DNA of 8,830 bases from Blastocatellia bacterium (GCA_023265235.1 JAHFUF010000173.1:1-8830); one strand, 5' to 3'; shown: positions 1 to 7,313, numbered from the stretch's first letter. The notes: generated from the sequence alone by a model not told the origin. A program made the numbers and translations.

Positions 1-1
1 A

Positions 2-58
2 GGCAATCCTATGTTTATTGTCACAATTCATCGGGCTGGTTATAAATTTACTGGCTAA
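2..58 (+). CDS. C-terminal end of a winged-helix transcriptional regulator (OmpR/PhoB-type), 5' part outside window
   Basis: An open frame enters from the left edge and stops with TAA at 56-58. Its 18 visible residues, GNPMFIVTIHRAGYKFTG, match the end of the OmpR/PhoB winged-helix domain, where the last beta-hairpin typically reads I-x-T-V-R-G-x-G-Y-R-F. The hydrophobic 'FIVTI', the basic 'HR' and the 'GYKF' fit that wing and would contact the DNA minor groove. The protein is probably a two-component response regulator, or one of the acidobacterial winged-helix fusion regulators whose DNA-binding domain is C-terminal. Only 18 residues are visible, so the receiver or sensor part and any partner kinase cannot be judged. 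The next gene starts 44 nt downstream on the same strand and may be read through. Confidence 0.55.
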   Translation, partial: GNPMFIVTIHRAGYKFTG

Positions 59-93
59 AGTAGAAGTTTACTATCTTGTAAAATAAAACAAAT

Positions 94-99
94 AAAGGG
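94..99 (+). promoter_or_regulatory. Ribosome binding site of the DUF488 gene (AAAGGG)
   Basis: The A/G-rich AAAGGG lies only 3 nt before the ATG at 103. The spacing is tighter than usual, but no better start or Shine-Dalgarno pair lies nearby. Confidence 0.4.
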
Positions 100-102
100 T
101 TT

Positions 103-534
103 ATGAGTAAAATTTTTACTATAGGTTATACTAGTACAACACCAGAAGAACTTATGTCATTGGTTGATGAACTAGGAGCAAAGCTAGTAGACATAAGGAT
201 AAGTCCATATAGCAAAGACTATCGCTGGAGGCAAAAAAGCCTTGAGCAATATTTTTCTGATAAATATTTACATATAAAAGAGTTTGGTAATGAACATTAT
301 AAAATTGGCTCAATCAAAATAGCCAACCCAGAAGCAGGTATTACTAAAATAAAATATGCTATAGAAAAACAACCTATAATATTATTATGTGCCTGCTATG
401 ATCACCAAAAATGTCATCGTAGCAAAGTTGCTAGCCTATTAGCTGAAGCTTTTGTTTTAGAAGTAGAACATCTTTATGGTAAAGCTAAGTCTAAAGCTTC
501 TAATAATGAACCTGAACAGTTATCTTTGTTTTAA
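103..534 (+). CDS. DUF488 family protein with a C-terminal sliding-clamp-binding motif
   Basis: The 143-residue protein belongs to the DUF488 family (Pfam PF04343), small cytosolic proteins of unknown biochemical function. The family signatures are in order: the N-terminal strand with 'TIGYT' (residues 6-10), 'LVDIRISPYS' (28-37, with the conserved D30, R32 and P35), and the C-terminal 'LLCACYDHQKCHR' (94-106), where C96 and the C104-H105-R106 triad are the invariant positions. These Cys/His residues suggest a catalytic or metal/nucleotide-binding site, but no activity is established. The length is usual for the short form of the family. A charged, probably disordered tail (about 126-138) ends in QLSLF (139-143), an exact match to the bacterial beta-clamp-binding consensus QL(S/D)LF, placed at the extreme C terminus as in many clamp clients. 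The gene converges on the receptor gene and may share a transcript with the regulator upstream. The family call is firm; a role at replication forks is inference. Confidence 0.88.
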   Translation: MSKIFTIGYTSTTPEELMSLVDELGAKLVDIRISPYSKDYRWRQKSLEQYFSDKYLHIKEFGNEHYKIGSIKIANPEAGITKIKYAIEKQPIILLCACYDHQKCHRSKVASLLAEAFVLEVEHLYGKAKSKASNNEPEQLSLF

Positions 535-560
535 TACTTACATTTGCGAAATATAATCTT

Positions 561-593
561 AAAAAAAGGGCGAACACCTATGTATTCACCCTT
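561..593 (-). terminator. Rho-independent terminator of the TonB-dependent receptor gene
   Basis: Read on the minus strand, AAGGGTGAA (593-585) pairs with TTCGCCCTT (574-566) as a 9-bp stem with one G-U wobble and a 10-nt loop. Counting the two stem Ts at 566-567, the T run spans 567-561. It lies 46 nt beyond the receptor stop codon. In the + direction the same hairpin has a C-A mismatch and no clean U-tract, so it mainly serves the minus-strand gene. Confidence 0.8.
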
Positions 594-639
594 ATCTTTG
601 TTGTCTAAATTCTTTGAGCTATCTAAAATATTTAAGCTC

Positions 640-3600
640 TTAGAAAGAGAATTTTAACCCAAAATCTATTACACGAGGACGACCAAGGAAGATTCTTGGG
701 TTATTAAAAGTTGGGCTATTAACATTAGCAAAACCTGGGTTAGTGGCTTGTGAAACACCAATACCAGTTGGATCAACAACACTACCATTACCAACTATTA
801 ACTGTTCATGATTGAAAGCATTAAACATTTCAACACGAAATTCTAAAATATAACGTTCTTGGAACTTAAAGTTCTTGAGTACGGTAAAGTCCCAGTTATT
901 GATTCCAGGTGTCCTTAAAACCCCATTACCACCGGTAGCAATTACGCCTGGGCCAGCTTGGATAAATTGGGCATTACCATTAGCTGCAAGATAGCCAACT
1001 ACTTGTCCACTAGAATTTTTTACTTGAGAAACTCCACTACCTGTACCTTTAATGCCAGTAGCATTAACTAAAGTGCGGTCACCTGCGCTATCTAAGTTTA
1101 AGTTACTATCGCCACCACTAAGAGGAGTAAAGGGCTGTCCACTTTCTGCTGTATAAATGGCACTAATTTGGAAACCCTCAGCTAAAGTTTTAAGTAGATG
1201 ATTAGATATTTTACGGCCAAATGGAAGTTCATAAATACCATAAGCAACAAACCTATGAGTACGATCTAGAGCCGATGTTCCTCGTTCATTACCAAAGTTA
1301 AATCCATCTTGGGAACGTCGTGGGTTGATTAAACTAGTGAAAAGATCATTTGTTCCAAAATCAATTGTGTGACTATAGGTATAGTTGGAAGAGAAAGTAA
1401 AACCATCAGCAAAACGTCTTGTTACTTCGACTGAGCCAGCATGGTAAGTTGAGCTACCTACAGGCAAAAAGGAGGTCAAATTACCTAGGAAACCAAAGTT
1501 TGATAAAGCTCGTTTGCGTGATGCTAACAATTGGTTTAAGGTCTTGAGGTTGTCACGTTCTTTTAAGCTAGGAACTTGAGAAGGGCTAAGATAGGTTGGT
1601 AATCCACTTTGAGTATCTAGTGGGGAAGCTGCACCATTGAGGCGAATTTGAGTGTTAAGTTTTACTCCACGAGTACCTAAATAGCGTAATTCTATACTCC
1701 AGTCCTTAGCAAATTGACGTTGGTAATCAAGTGTATAGCTAATTGTATAAGGAGTTATTTTATCAGGAATAAAGGCTTGTGTTCCTGCACGAGCATCTTC
1801 TGGAGTATTAGGAGGAATAGGAGTATTGCCTAAACCGCCATTTTGTAAAAAGCCACTATTAGTACCAAATGGGCCGCCATTACCTGATGAAGCATCTAGT
1901 TCTTGTTGAAATTGTGGAGGCAGTTGCAAGGTTGCTAAATTACCAAATAAAACATCATAAGAAACTCCAAAACCAGCACGTATAGAACTCTGACCTATAT
2001 CACCAAACAAAATACGTCCAAGGCCAGTTGTTCCTTTTCTAGAATAAGCCAACCCAATACGTGGAGCGAAATTATTTTTGTCCGCATCAGGTTTCTTAAA
2101 GGTAATAACTCCAGGTACATTAGCTAAAGCATTTAGTTGCTGTAATTTTTCGTCACGATATATGCTTGTATATTCATAACGAACCCCGAGGTTAAGAGTA
2201 AGGTCACGGCTTACATGGAAATCATCTTGGAAAAAGCCATAAATAGAAGTTTGATTTGCAGCAAATGTAGATGTGCCAACCCCACGTAACCCACCATTAC
2301 CACCAGTAGGTTTAACATCTGTAATAAATTCTTCTAAAGTAGCATAGTCATATTCGCCTCTATCACGAGGTAAGAAGCTTTGAGGAGATATATTAACCCT
2401 AAATTCAACCCCCGTCTTAAAAGTGTGTTTACCTTTAATCAAAGAAAGGTTATCAATGTATTGATAACTATTAGAAATACCGCCTTGAGGCGAGTTGGAT
2501 TCTGGGCCAATGGCAAAGTTAAGTTCATCAATTTCAATATTGGGGAAGCTTTTGAATTGTGTGGGTACTCCAAAAAGCATATTTTGTCGCCTGTAAGAAA
2601 AGCGAAACTCATTAATCAAAGTTGGTGTAAAAGTATGAATATAAGTAAAAGATGCTAACTGGTTAAGAAGTGTAGTAGTACCAGTGAATAGCGGATTACC
2701 AGTGCCAACATTAGGAGAAGCAGCACGGTCGTAATTATAACGATATCGCAATTGATTAGTATTACCTACTATTTGGTCAATGTTGATGTTTAAGGTTTTA
2801 CGGAGGTTGAAAGAGGGAATTAAAACATTTACTGTCCCAACAGGGATATCTTTACCTAAAACATTTACTGTCCCTTGATCTGCAATAGCAGCAGCTGGAA
2901 CAAGCTGTCTTAAAATCCCTAAAGTAAACGCGCTAGAACCTTTTAAAGAAGCTAATTGGGCTAAACCGTCTGAGGTTGGAGCAACCATACTAGAACTAGA
3001 ACCAGCCGTCCCAGTAGTTTTATACTGATAAGCACCAAAGAAAAAGAGTTTATTTTTGATAATTGGCCCACCTACAAATCCAGCTATGCGGTTAAAATCA
3101 AACCTAGGTCTTTCATCTGGTAACTCTCCCCTAGCAATAGACTCTTTAGTAAGATGGTCTAGTGCGTTAAAGTTTTTATTATTATTTGTATAAGCCCCGC
3201 CTCCATGAAATTCATTGGTACCAGATTTAGTTACTGTATTAAATTGGCCAGCAGAAGAATGTCCATATTCAGCACTATATTCATTAGTTAAGATAGTAAA
3301 TTCTCCAACTGCTTCAGGAATTACATCTATTACATGACCTGTTACAATATTGTCATTATTATCTACGCCATCTAGGGTAAAGTTATTATTACGTGGACGA
3401 TTGCCGCCGACTGAACCACCTTCTCCTGCTGTACCACCTGACTGAGAAGAAACATTTGGGGCAAGCAGTGCTAGTTCTAATTGAGATCCATTACCAGCAG
3501 GTAAATCCACTACTTTACGCGCATCAAAAGTAGCGGCCAGGGTTGAGGATGTTGTTTCTACTAGTACTTCGCTACTACCACTAACAGTAATAATATCTGT

Positions 3601-3942
3601 TACTTGTCCAGCTTGAAGCTTAACTGTAACGTCAACTAGTTGATTTAACACAACAGTGGCCTCTGATTCAGCTTTACTAAACCCATCGCTCTCTATGAGT
3701 ACTGTATATTTTCCTAGTGGTAAATGTTCAAAGCGAAACAAACCTTGTTGATCAGAAGTTATATTAACAGTAAATCCAGTGTCTTTATTCTTTAGAGTAA
3801 TATTAGCACCAGATATAGTTGCTCCTGTAGTATCTAAAACCTTTCCTGTCATTGATCCATCTGTTGCTTGTGCAAAACTAGTTGCAACAATAAACATTAA
3901 TAAAATAGATGACAGCAAAATACATTTTATTCGATTTATCAT
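640..3942 (-). CDS. TonB-dependent receptor-like outer membrane protein (Oar-like, carboxypeptidase-regulatory domain + plug + barrel)
   Basis: This is a complete 1100-residue outer-membrane protein. Residues 1-24 form a Sec signal peptide (basic MINRIK, hydrophobic core, likely cut after SFA). Residues about 28-110 are a carboxypeptidase-regulatory-like Ig-type domain ('GKVLDTTGATISGANITL', then 'GLFRFEHLPLGKYTVLIESDGF'). Residues about 115-245 are a plug domain with the typical 'NNNFTLDGVDNNDN' and 'EYSAEYGHSSAGQFNTVTKSG' signatures. The rest is a large beta-barrel ending in an aromatic residue, 'VIDFGLKFSF', the signal for the BAM assembly machinery. This architecture is the Oar-like/CarboxypepD_reg receptor class amplified in Acidobacteriota. 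Substrates are generally unknown; plant polymers, peptides and chelates have been proposed for relatives. I see no clear TonB box. The start is fixed by AGGAGG 4 nt upstream, a near-consensus promoter and the signal peptide. The gene stands alone, divergent from the acylase, with its own terminator. Confidence 0.93.
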   Translation of the reverse strand: MINRIKCILLSSILLMFIVATSFAQATDGSMTGKVLDTTGATISGANITLKNKDTGFTVNITSDQQGLFRFEHLPLGKYTVLIESDGFSKAESEATVVLNQLVDVTVKLQAGQVTDIITVSGSSEVLVETTSSTLAATFDARKVVDLPAGNGSQLELALLAPNVSSQSGGTAGEGGSVGGNRPRNNNFTLDGVDNNDNIVTGHVIDVIPEAVGEFTILTNEYSAEYGHSSAGQFNTVTKSGTNEFHGGGAYTNNNKNFNALDHLTKESIARGELPDERPRFDFNRIAGFVGGPIIKNKLFFFGAYQYKTTGTAGSSSSMVAPTSDGLAQLASLKGSSAFTLGILRQLVPAAAIADQGTVNVLGKDIPVGTVNVLIPSFNLRKTLNINIDQIVGNTNQLRYRYNYDRAASPNVGTGNPLFTGTTTLLNQLASFTYIHTFTPTLINEFRFSYRRQNMLFGVPTQFKSFPNIEIDELNFAIGPESNSPQGGISNSYQYIDNLSLIKGKHTFKTGVEFRVNISPQSFLPRDRGEYDYATLEEFITDVKPTGGNGGLRGVGTSTFAANQTSIYGFFQDDFHVSRDLTLNLGVRYEYTSIYRDEKLQQLNALANVPGVITFKKPDADKNNFAPRIGLAYSRKGTTGLGRILFGDIGQSSIRAGFGVSYDVLFGNLATLQLPPQFQQELDASSGNGGPFGTNSGFLQNGGLGNTPIPPNTPEDARAGTQAFIPDKITPYTISYTLDYQRQFAKDWSIELRYLGTRGVKLNTQIRLNGAASPLDTQSGLPTYLSPSQVPSLKERDNLKTLNQLLASRKRALSNFGFLGNLTSFLPVGSSTYHAGSVEVTRRFADGFTFSSNYTYSHTIDFGTNDLFTSLINPRRSQDGFNFGNERGTSALDRTHRFVAYGIYELPFGRKISNHLLKTLAEGFQISAIYTAESGQPFTPLSGGDSNLNLDSAGDRTLVNATGIKGTGSGVSQVKNSSGQVVGYLAANGNAQFIQAGPGVIATGGNGVLRTPGINNWDFTVLKNFKFQERYILEFRVEMFNAFNHEQLIVGNGSVVDPTGIGVSQATNPGFANVNSPTFNNPRIFLGRPRVIDFGLKFSF
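2821..2874 (-). repeat. In-frame 18-bp direct repeat inside the receptor gene (period 36 bp)
   Basis: The 18-mer TAAAACATTTACTGTCCC occurs at 2821-2838 and again, identically, at 2857-2874. On the coding strand both copies encode G-T-V-N-V-L, 12 residues apart (GTVNVL-GKDIPV-GTVNVL). This looks like a small in-frame duplication in an extracellular loop or barrel segment. The intervening 18 bp are not repeated. Confidence 0.7.
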
Positions 3943-3946
3943 TTTT

Positions 3947-3952
3947 CCTCCT
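3947..3952 (-). promoter_or_regulatory. Ribosome binding site of the receptor gene (AGGAGG)
   Basis: On the minus strand a perfect anti-16S sequence, AGGAGG, is followed by AAAA and the ATG at 3942-3940. It settles the start codon and predicts strong initiation. Confidence 0.85.
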
Positions 3953-3980
3953 AATTCATATTAAAGTTGGCAAGTAATGC

Positions 3981-4009
3981 AGTATAAAGTAGGGCTGTTT
4001 AATTTTCAA
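3981..4009 (-). promoter_or_regulatory. Sigma-70-type promoter of the receptor gene
   Basis: Read on the minus strand, TTGAAA (4009-4004) is followed after exactly 17 nt by TATACT (3986-3981). Each box matches the housekeeping consensus at 5 of 6 positions with ideal spacing. Transcription would start near 3974, giving a leader of about 30 nt that contains the AGGAGG site. Confidence 0.72.
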
Positions 4010-4167
4010 AACCCCATAAGCCCTGAAAGTCTCTTTTTCCCTCAAGCTTTGTTGGAAAATTTTATTTCTTTATATTTTTTCTCAACTCTCTTTGATATAT
4101 CGCACAAGGGGGAAATAATTGTAATCCAAGTAGAGTGAACTATCTATATAAGAATTATTTCGCCACT

Positions 4168-4197
4168 TTGTTATTTCTCTTTTTCAGGTTTTAAAAT
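4168..4197 (+). promoter_or_regulatory. Candidate sigma-70-type promoter of the acylase cluster
   Basis: TTGTTA (4168-4173) and TAAAAT (4192-4197) are separated by 18 nt and match consensus at 4 and 5 of 6 positions. The predicted start near 4204 leaves a leader of about 50 nt before the acylase ATG. The AT-rich background makes chance matches likely, so this is tentative. Confidence 0.35.
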
Positions 4198-4254
4198 AAG
4201 CAAAAACCTAGTAAGATACACTACCTGCAAATTTTAATAAGAAAAGTTCTCCTT

Positions 4255-6774
4255 ATGTCAAACACACAAAACGCTTCTCAAAGTAAACCAAAACGATTAT
4301 TGTTTCGCATTGTTGTATGCTTTGCTATTTTCCTACTAGTCTTGACTTTAGGGCTAACTATCTTTAGTAAAGTGACTTATGATAGTTGGACTAAAAATGC
4401 ACTTTCACAAACCGAAGGCGAAGTAAAAGTAAAAGGACTGTCTCAAGAAGTTACAATTATGCGTGATAAATGGGGCGTTCCCTATGTTACAGCTAAAAAT
4501 ATTAAGGATGTAGCCTTTGCCCAAGGTTATGCCACAGCCCAAGATAGACTTTGGCAAATGGATTTACTACGTCGTGCTGCTAAAGGAGAATTATCTGCTG
4601 TCTTAGGTGCAGGAGATAAAAACGCTACTCTAGAAGTAGACAAGCTACATCGTAGCCTAGGTCTAAAACGTGCAGTAGAAAAAGACCTGCCTCAACTCCC
4701 TCAAGAGTTACAACAAATGTTAAGTGCTTATAGCCAAGGCGTAAATGCTTATCTAGAAAGCCATCAAGACAAATTGCCTTTTGAATTTAACTTGCTTGGC
4801 TATAAACCTGACCTTTGGCAAGCCTCAGATAGCCTAGCGATAGGTAAATTAATGGCTATTTCTTTGACAGGGACTTGGAAGTTTGACTTAATGCGTGCTG
4901 AACTACAGGAAAAGTTAGACAAAAAAGTCTACCAAATGCTTTTTGATGAAAATAGCCAATTTAATCAACCTGTTTTTGACCTAGAGCTAGCAAAAAACAA
5001 ACCAACAGATGAAAATGATAAAGTAGCACCAAAAGCTAAAGCAGAGACTTCCTACAATAAATTACCCACAATAAACCCAGAATTACTAGATATAGCAAAA
5101 GAAAAAAATACAGCTTTGTCGGATTTAATCCTAAATAGCAGTGAAGCAATGATTGGCAGTAATAATTGGGTAATTTCAGGCAAACTAACAGACACAGGAA
5201 AGCCTTTACTAGCCAATGATCCACATCAGGGTTTATCACTACCAGCAATTTGGTATCAAATATACTTACGTGCTACAGATGGTAGTTATGCAGCAGCAGG
5301 AGTTTCTGTAATTGGCGCACCTGGAATAGTAATTGGGCATAATGACTATATTGCATGGGGTGCAACAAATGTTATGGCTGATGTGCAAGATGTTTATATA
5401 GAAGAATTTGACCCAAGTAACCCAACTCGCTATCGTGTTGGTTCAGAATGGCGTGACGCAGAAGTAATTAAAGAACAAATTCAAGTCAGAGAGTCTCCTT
5501 TAAGTAGTAAAACTAAAACTATAGAGCATGAGATTGTTATTACTAGACACGGCCCCATTGTAGCTAGTACCAAAGGGCAAAAGCTAGCACTACGATGGAC
5601 AGGAATAGGCGCGCCATCAGAGTTTCCTGTTACTTTTAAGCTTAACCAAGCACATAACTGGCAAGATTTTTGCGATGCTCTAAAAGATGCCGCAGTCCCG
5701 CTAATTAATTATGTTTATGCCGATAAAGAAGGAAATATTGGTTACTATGCAGTTGGGCGCATTCCTATTCGTGCCACTGGTGATGGGTCTTTACCCTATG
5801 ATGGACGCACGGAAGATGGTGAGTGGAAAGGCTTTATTCCTTTTGAAGACTTACCACATCTTTATAATCCAGAAAATGGCTATATTGCTACAGCTAACCA
5901 AAAGCTAGTTAGTGATAAATACCCTTATCGAATATCTAATGATTGGGTACCCCCTTATCGTGGGCATCGAATTTATCAGCTTTTATCAGAAAAGAAACAG
6001 TTTACTCTTCAAGATATGCATACTTTACATGGAGATATTTATGCTATTCCAACCAAGTTTTTTGCTGATCAAGTAGTAAAAATGGCTACTAGTCATAAAG
6101 ACGATGTAGCTTGGCAAGAAATGGAAAAAGAACTAAACAATTGGGATGGTAAACTAAAAGTTGAAAGTCGTGCGGCTACAATCGCTATTACAATGCGTAA
6201 AAAATTTACAGAAGACTTTTTGACTTCTTGGCTAGGAGATTTACGCTCTAGCTATACTTGGTATTCGCGCTCTGTTGTAGTTGATCATGCTATAGCTAAT
6301 TGGTCAGCAGAGTTTTTACCTAGTAAGTATAAAGACTTTGATACAATGGTAATAAATTCGTACCAAGCTACTATCAAAGAACTAAACACTACCCTAGGTA
6401 ATGATCGTAGCAGGTGGAATTATGGAGCAATAAATAAATTTTCTTTTAATCATCCAATTGCCAAAGTTTCAATCCTCAAGTCTTTGCTTAATTCAGGAGA
6501 AGTCACTGTTGGAGGCTCTTCACACACTATTAATTGCAATGACACTAATCCTGAACATGTTTGGGGGCCGTCTATGCGGATGGTGGTTTCTTTAGACAAC
6601 TTAAATAAAACTACTCTAGCCGTTGTTCCTGGTGCGTCAGGTCAAGTTGCTAGCTCGCATTACTTAGATCAAATCATAGATTGGGTAAGCTTAGAGCCAC
6701 ATTCTTTTCCTTTTAGTGAAAAAAATGTTGAAAGTACTAGTGTCAAAAAATTGACACTAGTGTCAAAAAAATAA
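4255..6774 (+). CDS. Penicillin acylase family N-terminal-nucleophile hydrolase, membrane-anchored
   Basis: The 839-residue precursor belongs to the penicillin acylase/Ntn-hydrolase family (Pfam PF01804), which cleaves amide bonds between acyl groups and amines; members include penicillin G acylases and acyl-homoserine-lactone acylases. After a basic N-terminus, residues about 16-37 form one hydrophobic helix (uncleaved anchor or signal peptide). The alpha part carries the family start 'VTIMRDKWGVPYVTA' (66-80) and 'QGYATAQDRLWQMDLLRR' (90-107). Self-cleavage is expected between G301 and S302 in 'IGSNNWVISG', making S302 the nucleophile of a 538-residue beta chain. D376 and D379 in 'MADVQDVYIE' fit the calcium ligands, N548 in 'TANQ' the oxyanion-hole Asn, and R569/R572 in 'YRGHRI' the conserved active-site Arg. 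All key residues are present, so it should be active; substrate is not predictable. No strong Shine-Dalgarno precedes the ATG. The last codons are a 20-bp repeat. It is probably first in an operon with the dinB-like gene. Confidence 0.92.
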   Translation: MSNTQNASQSKPKRLLFRIVVCFAIFLLVLTLGLTIFSKVTYDSWTKNALSQTEGEVKVKGLSQEVTIMRDKWGVPYVTAKNIKDVAFAQGYATAQDRLWQMDLLRRAAKGELSAVLGAGDKNATLEVDKLHRSLGLKRAVEKDLPQLPQELQQMLSAYSQGVNAYLESHQDKLPFEFNLLGYKPDLWQASDSLAIGKLMAISLTGTWKFDLMRAELQEKLDKKVYQMLFDENSQFNQPVFDLELAKNKPTDENDKVAPKAKAETSYNKLPTINPELLDIAKEKNTALSDLILNSSEAMIGSNNWVISGKLTDTGKPLLANDPHQGLSLPAIWYQIYLRATDGSYAAAGVSVIGAPGIVIGHNDYIAWGATNVMADVQDVYIEEFDPSNPTRYRVGSEWRDAEVIKEQIQVRESPLSSKTKTIEHEIVITRHGPIVASTKGQKLALRWTGIGAPSEFPVTFKLNQAHNWQDFCDALKDAAVPLINYVYADKEGNIGYYAVGRIPIRATGDGSLPYDGRTEDGEWKGFIPFEDLPHLYNPENGYIATANQKLVSDKYPYRISNDWVPPYRGHRIYQLLSEKKQFTLQDMHTLHGDIYAIPTKFFADQVVKMATSHKDDVAWQEMEKELNNWDGKLKVESRAATIAITMRKKFTEDFLTSWLGDLRSSYTWYSRSVVVDHAIANWSAEFLPSKYKDFDTMVINSYQATIKELNTTLGNDRSRWNYGAINKFSFNHPIAKVSILKSLLNSGEVTVGGSSHTINCNDTNPEHVWGPSMRMVVSLDNLNKTTLAVVPGASGQVASSHYLDQIIDWVSLEPHSFPFSEKNVESTSVKKLTLVSKK
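6736..6770 (+). repeat. 20-bp tandem repeat with perfect palindrome at the 3' end of the acylase gene
   Basis: The 15-mer ACTAGTGTCAAAAAA is present at 6736-6750 and 6756-6770 (period 20 bp). A degenerate earlier unit (TAGTG-A run-TTGA) can be seen at about 6714-6731. The copies create TTGACACTAGTGTCAA (6751-6766), a perfect 16-bp palindrome, and an alternative perfect 11-bp stem, 6736-6746 with 6751-6761, around an AAAA loop. The two folds exclude each other. The repeat encodes the last residues before the stop, in different reading frames in each copy. No U-tract follows on the + strand, so it is not a normal terminator there. Confidence 0.85.
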
Positions 6775-6790
6775 GCTTAAAACAAATTTT

Positions 6791-6796
6791 AAGGAG
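6791..6796 (+). promoter_or_regulatory. Ribosome binding site of the DinB-like gene (AAGGAG)
   Basis: AAGGAG lies 10 nt before the ATG at 6807, a little far but the only good match in the 32-nt gap after the acylase stop. Confidence 0.65.
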
Positions 6797-6806
6797 AAAA
6801 TAAATT

Positions 6807-7313
6807 ATGGAAAAAGTCTTAGCAGATTTAGACGATGTTCATCAAAAAATTCTTACGTTAGTTACCCCTATGCCAGAAGAAAAGTTTTCTGGTCGTATTG
6901 TCCCAGAAATGTGGAGCATAGCGGAAAATATTCATCATGTAACTATAGTTGAAAATCGCTATATAGATGAGATAAAAAAGGCTTTAGAAAACCCTAACCC
7001 AATGGGTGCATTGCGCCGGTTGTTTCAAGTTCCTGGATGGATGGCAGAGATTCGTTTAGTCAAAGTAAAAGCACCTACCTTTGTTGAACCACTTAATCCA
7101 CCTTCAAAAACAGAGACATTAAATAATTTCAATAAAACACGTAGTGAGCTTAAAAAGCTTTGTCAAAAAGCTGGGCGTTCTGGTATGAAGTCAATCAGAA
7201 TAAAACACCCATTTTTTGGTGATATGGACGGCCTAAATTCTGTTATTTTCCTTGGAGGGCATGAAACTAGACACTATAAACAAATAGTAGAAACTATTGG
7301 TAAATCTCGCTAA
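6807..7313 (+). CDS. DinB-like metal-binding four-helix-bundle protein (DinB_2 type)
   Basis: The 168-residue protein matches the DinB/YfiT superfamily (DinB_2, PF12867), cytosolic four-helix bundles that hold a divalent metal through three histidines. Visible signatures are the first helix ending near 'TPMPEEKFSGRI' (20-31), the conserved 'W36-SIAENIHH' with H44 as the first ligand, and the C-terminal 'GGHETRHYKQI' (150-160) supplying H152 and H156. Family members with known function are thiol-dependent S-transferases or hydrolases using bacillithiol or mycothiol, but most, like this one, have no assigned reaction. Despite the name, damage-inducible DNA repair is not implied. The gene follows the acylase by 32 nt and precedes the methyltransferase almost directly, so co-transcription is likely. 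The metal triad looks complete. Specific function unknown. Confidence 0.85.
   Translation: MEKVLADLDDVHQKILTLVTPMPEEKFSGRIVPEMWSIAENIHHVTIVENRYIDEIKKALENPNPMGALRRLFQVPGWMAEIRLVKVKAPTFVEPLNPPSKTETLNNFNKTRSELKKLCQKAGRSGMKSIRIKHPFFGDMDGLNSVIFLGGHETRHYKQIVETIGKSR

Larger units (their letters stand above)
3943..4254. other. Divergent intergenic control region between receptor and acylase genes
   Basis: This 312-bp A+T-rich gap holds no convincing gene. The receptor promoter and ribosome site occupy its left third (to 4009). A weaker candidate acylase promoter lies at 4168-4197. The middle (about 4020-4160) contains pyrimidine runs on the + strand and the block CAAGGGGGAAATAATTG near 4105, in which I recognise no RNA element or operator. 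A short inverted repeat, AGGTTTT (4186-4192) and AAAACCT (4203-4209), overlaps the candidate acylase -10 box and could be an operator, but AT-rich sequence gives such matches easily. Confidence 0.6.

Noticed and set aside
2380..2658. Open frame of 92 codons on the + strand
   Set aside because: It lies wholly antisense to the well-supported receptor gene, has no ribosome site or recognisable domain, and is a shadow of its codons.
3779..3964. Open frame of 61 codons on the + strand
   Set aside because: It is antisense to the receptor's signal peptide and first domain, has low-complexity residues and ends over the receptor's ribosome site.
4010..4167. Riboswitch or small RNA in the divergent region
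   Set aside because: I see no conserved RNA core, no strong stems and no terminator-like hairpin, only AT-rich pyrimidine runs.
5036..5248. Open frame of 70 codons on the - strand, hydrophobic
   Set aside because: It is antisense to the acylase gene across the nucleophile region. The Leu/Cys/Tyr-rich product is typical of reverse-frame translation of AT-rich DNA.
5711..5908. Open frame of 65 codons on the + strand
   Set aside because: It is an alternative frame within conserved acylase sequence, with no supporting motif.
6736..6774. Hairpin at the acylase end as a rho-independent terminator
   Set aside because: On the + strand the stem is followed by As and the stop codon, not a U-tract, and dinB follows in 32 nt with its own ribosome site.
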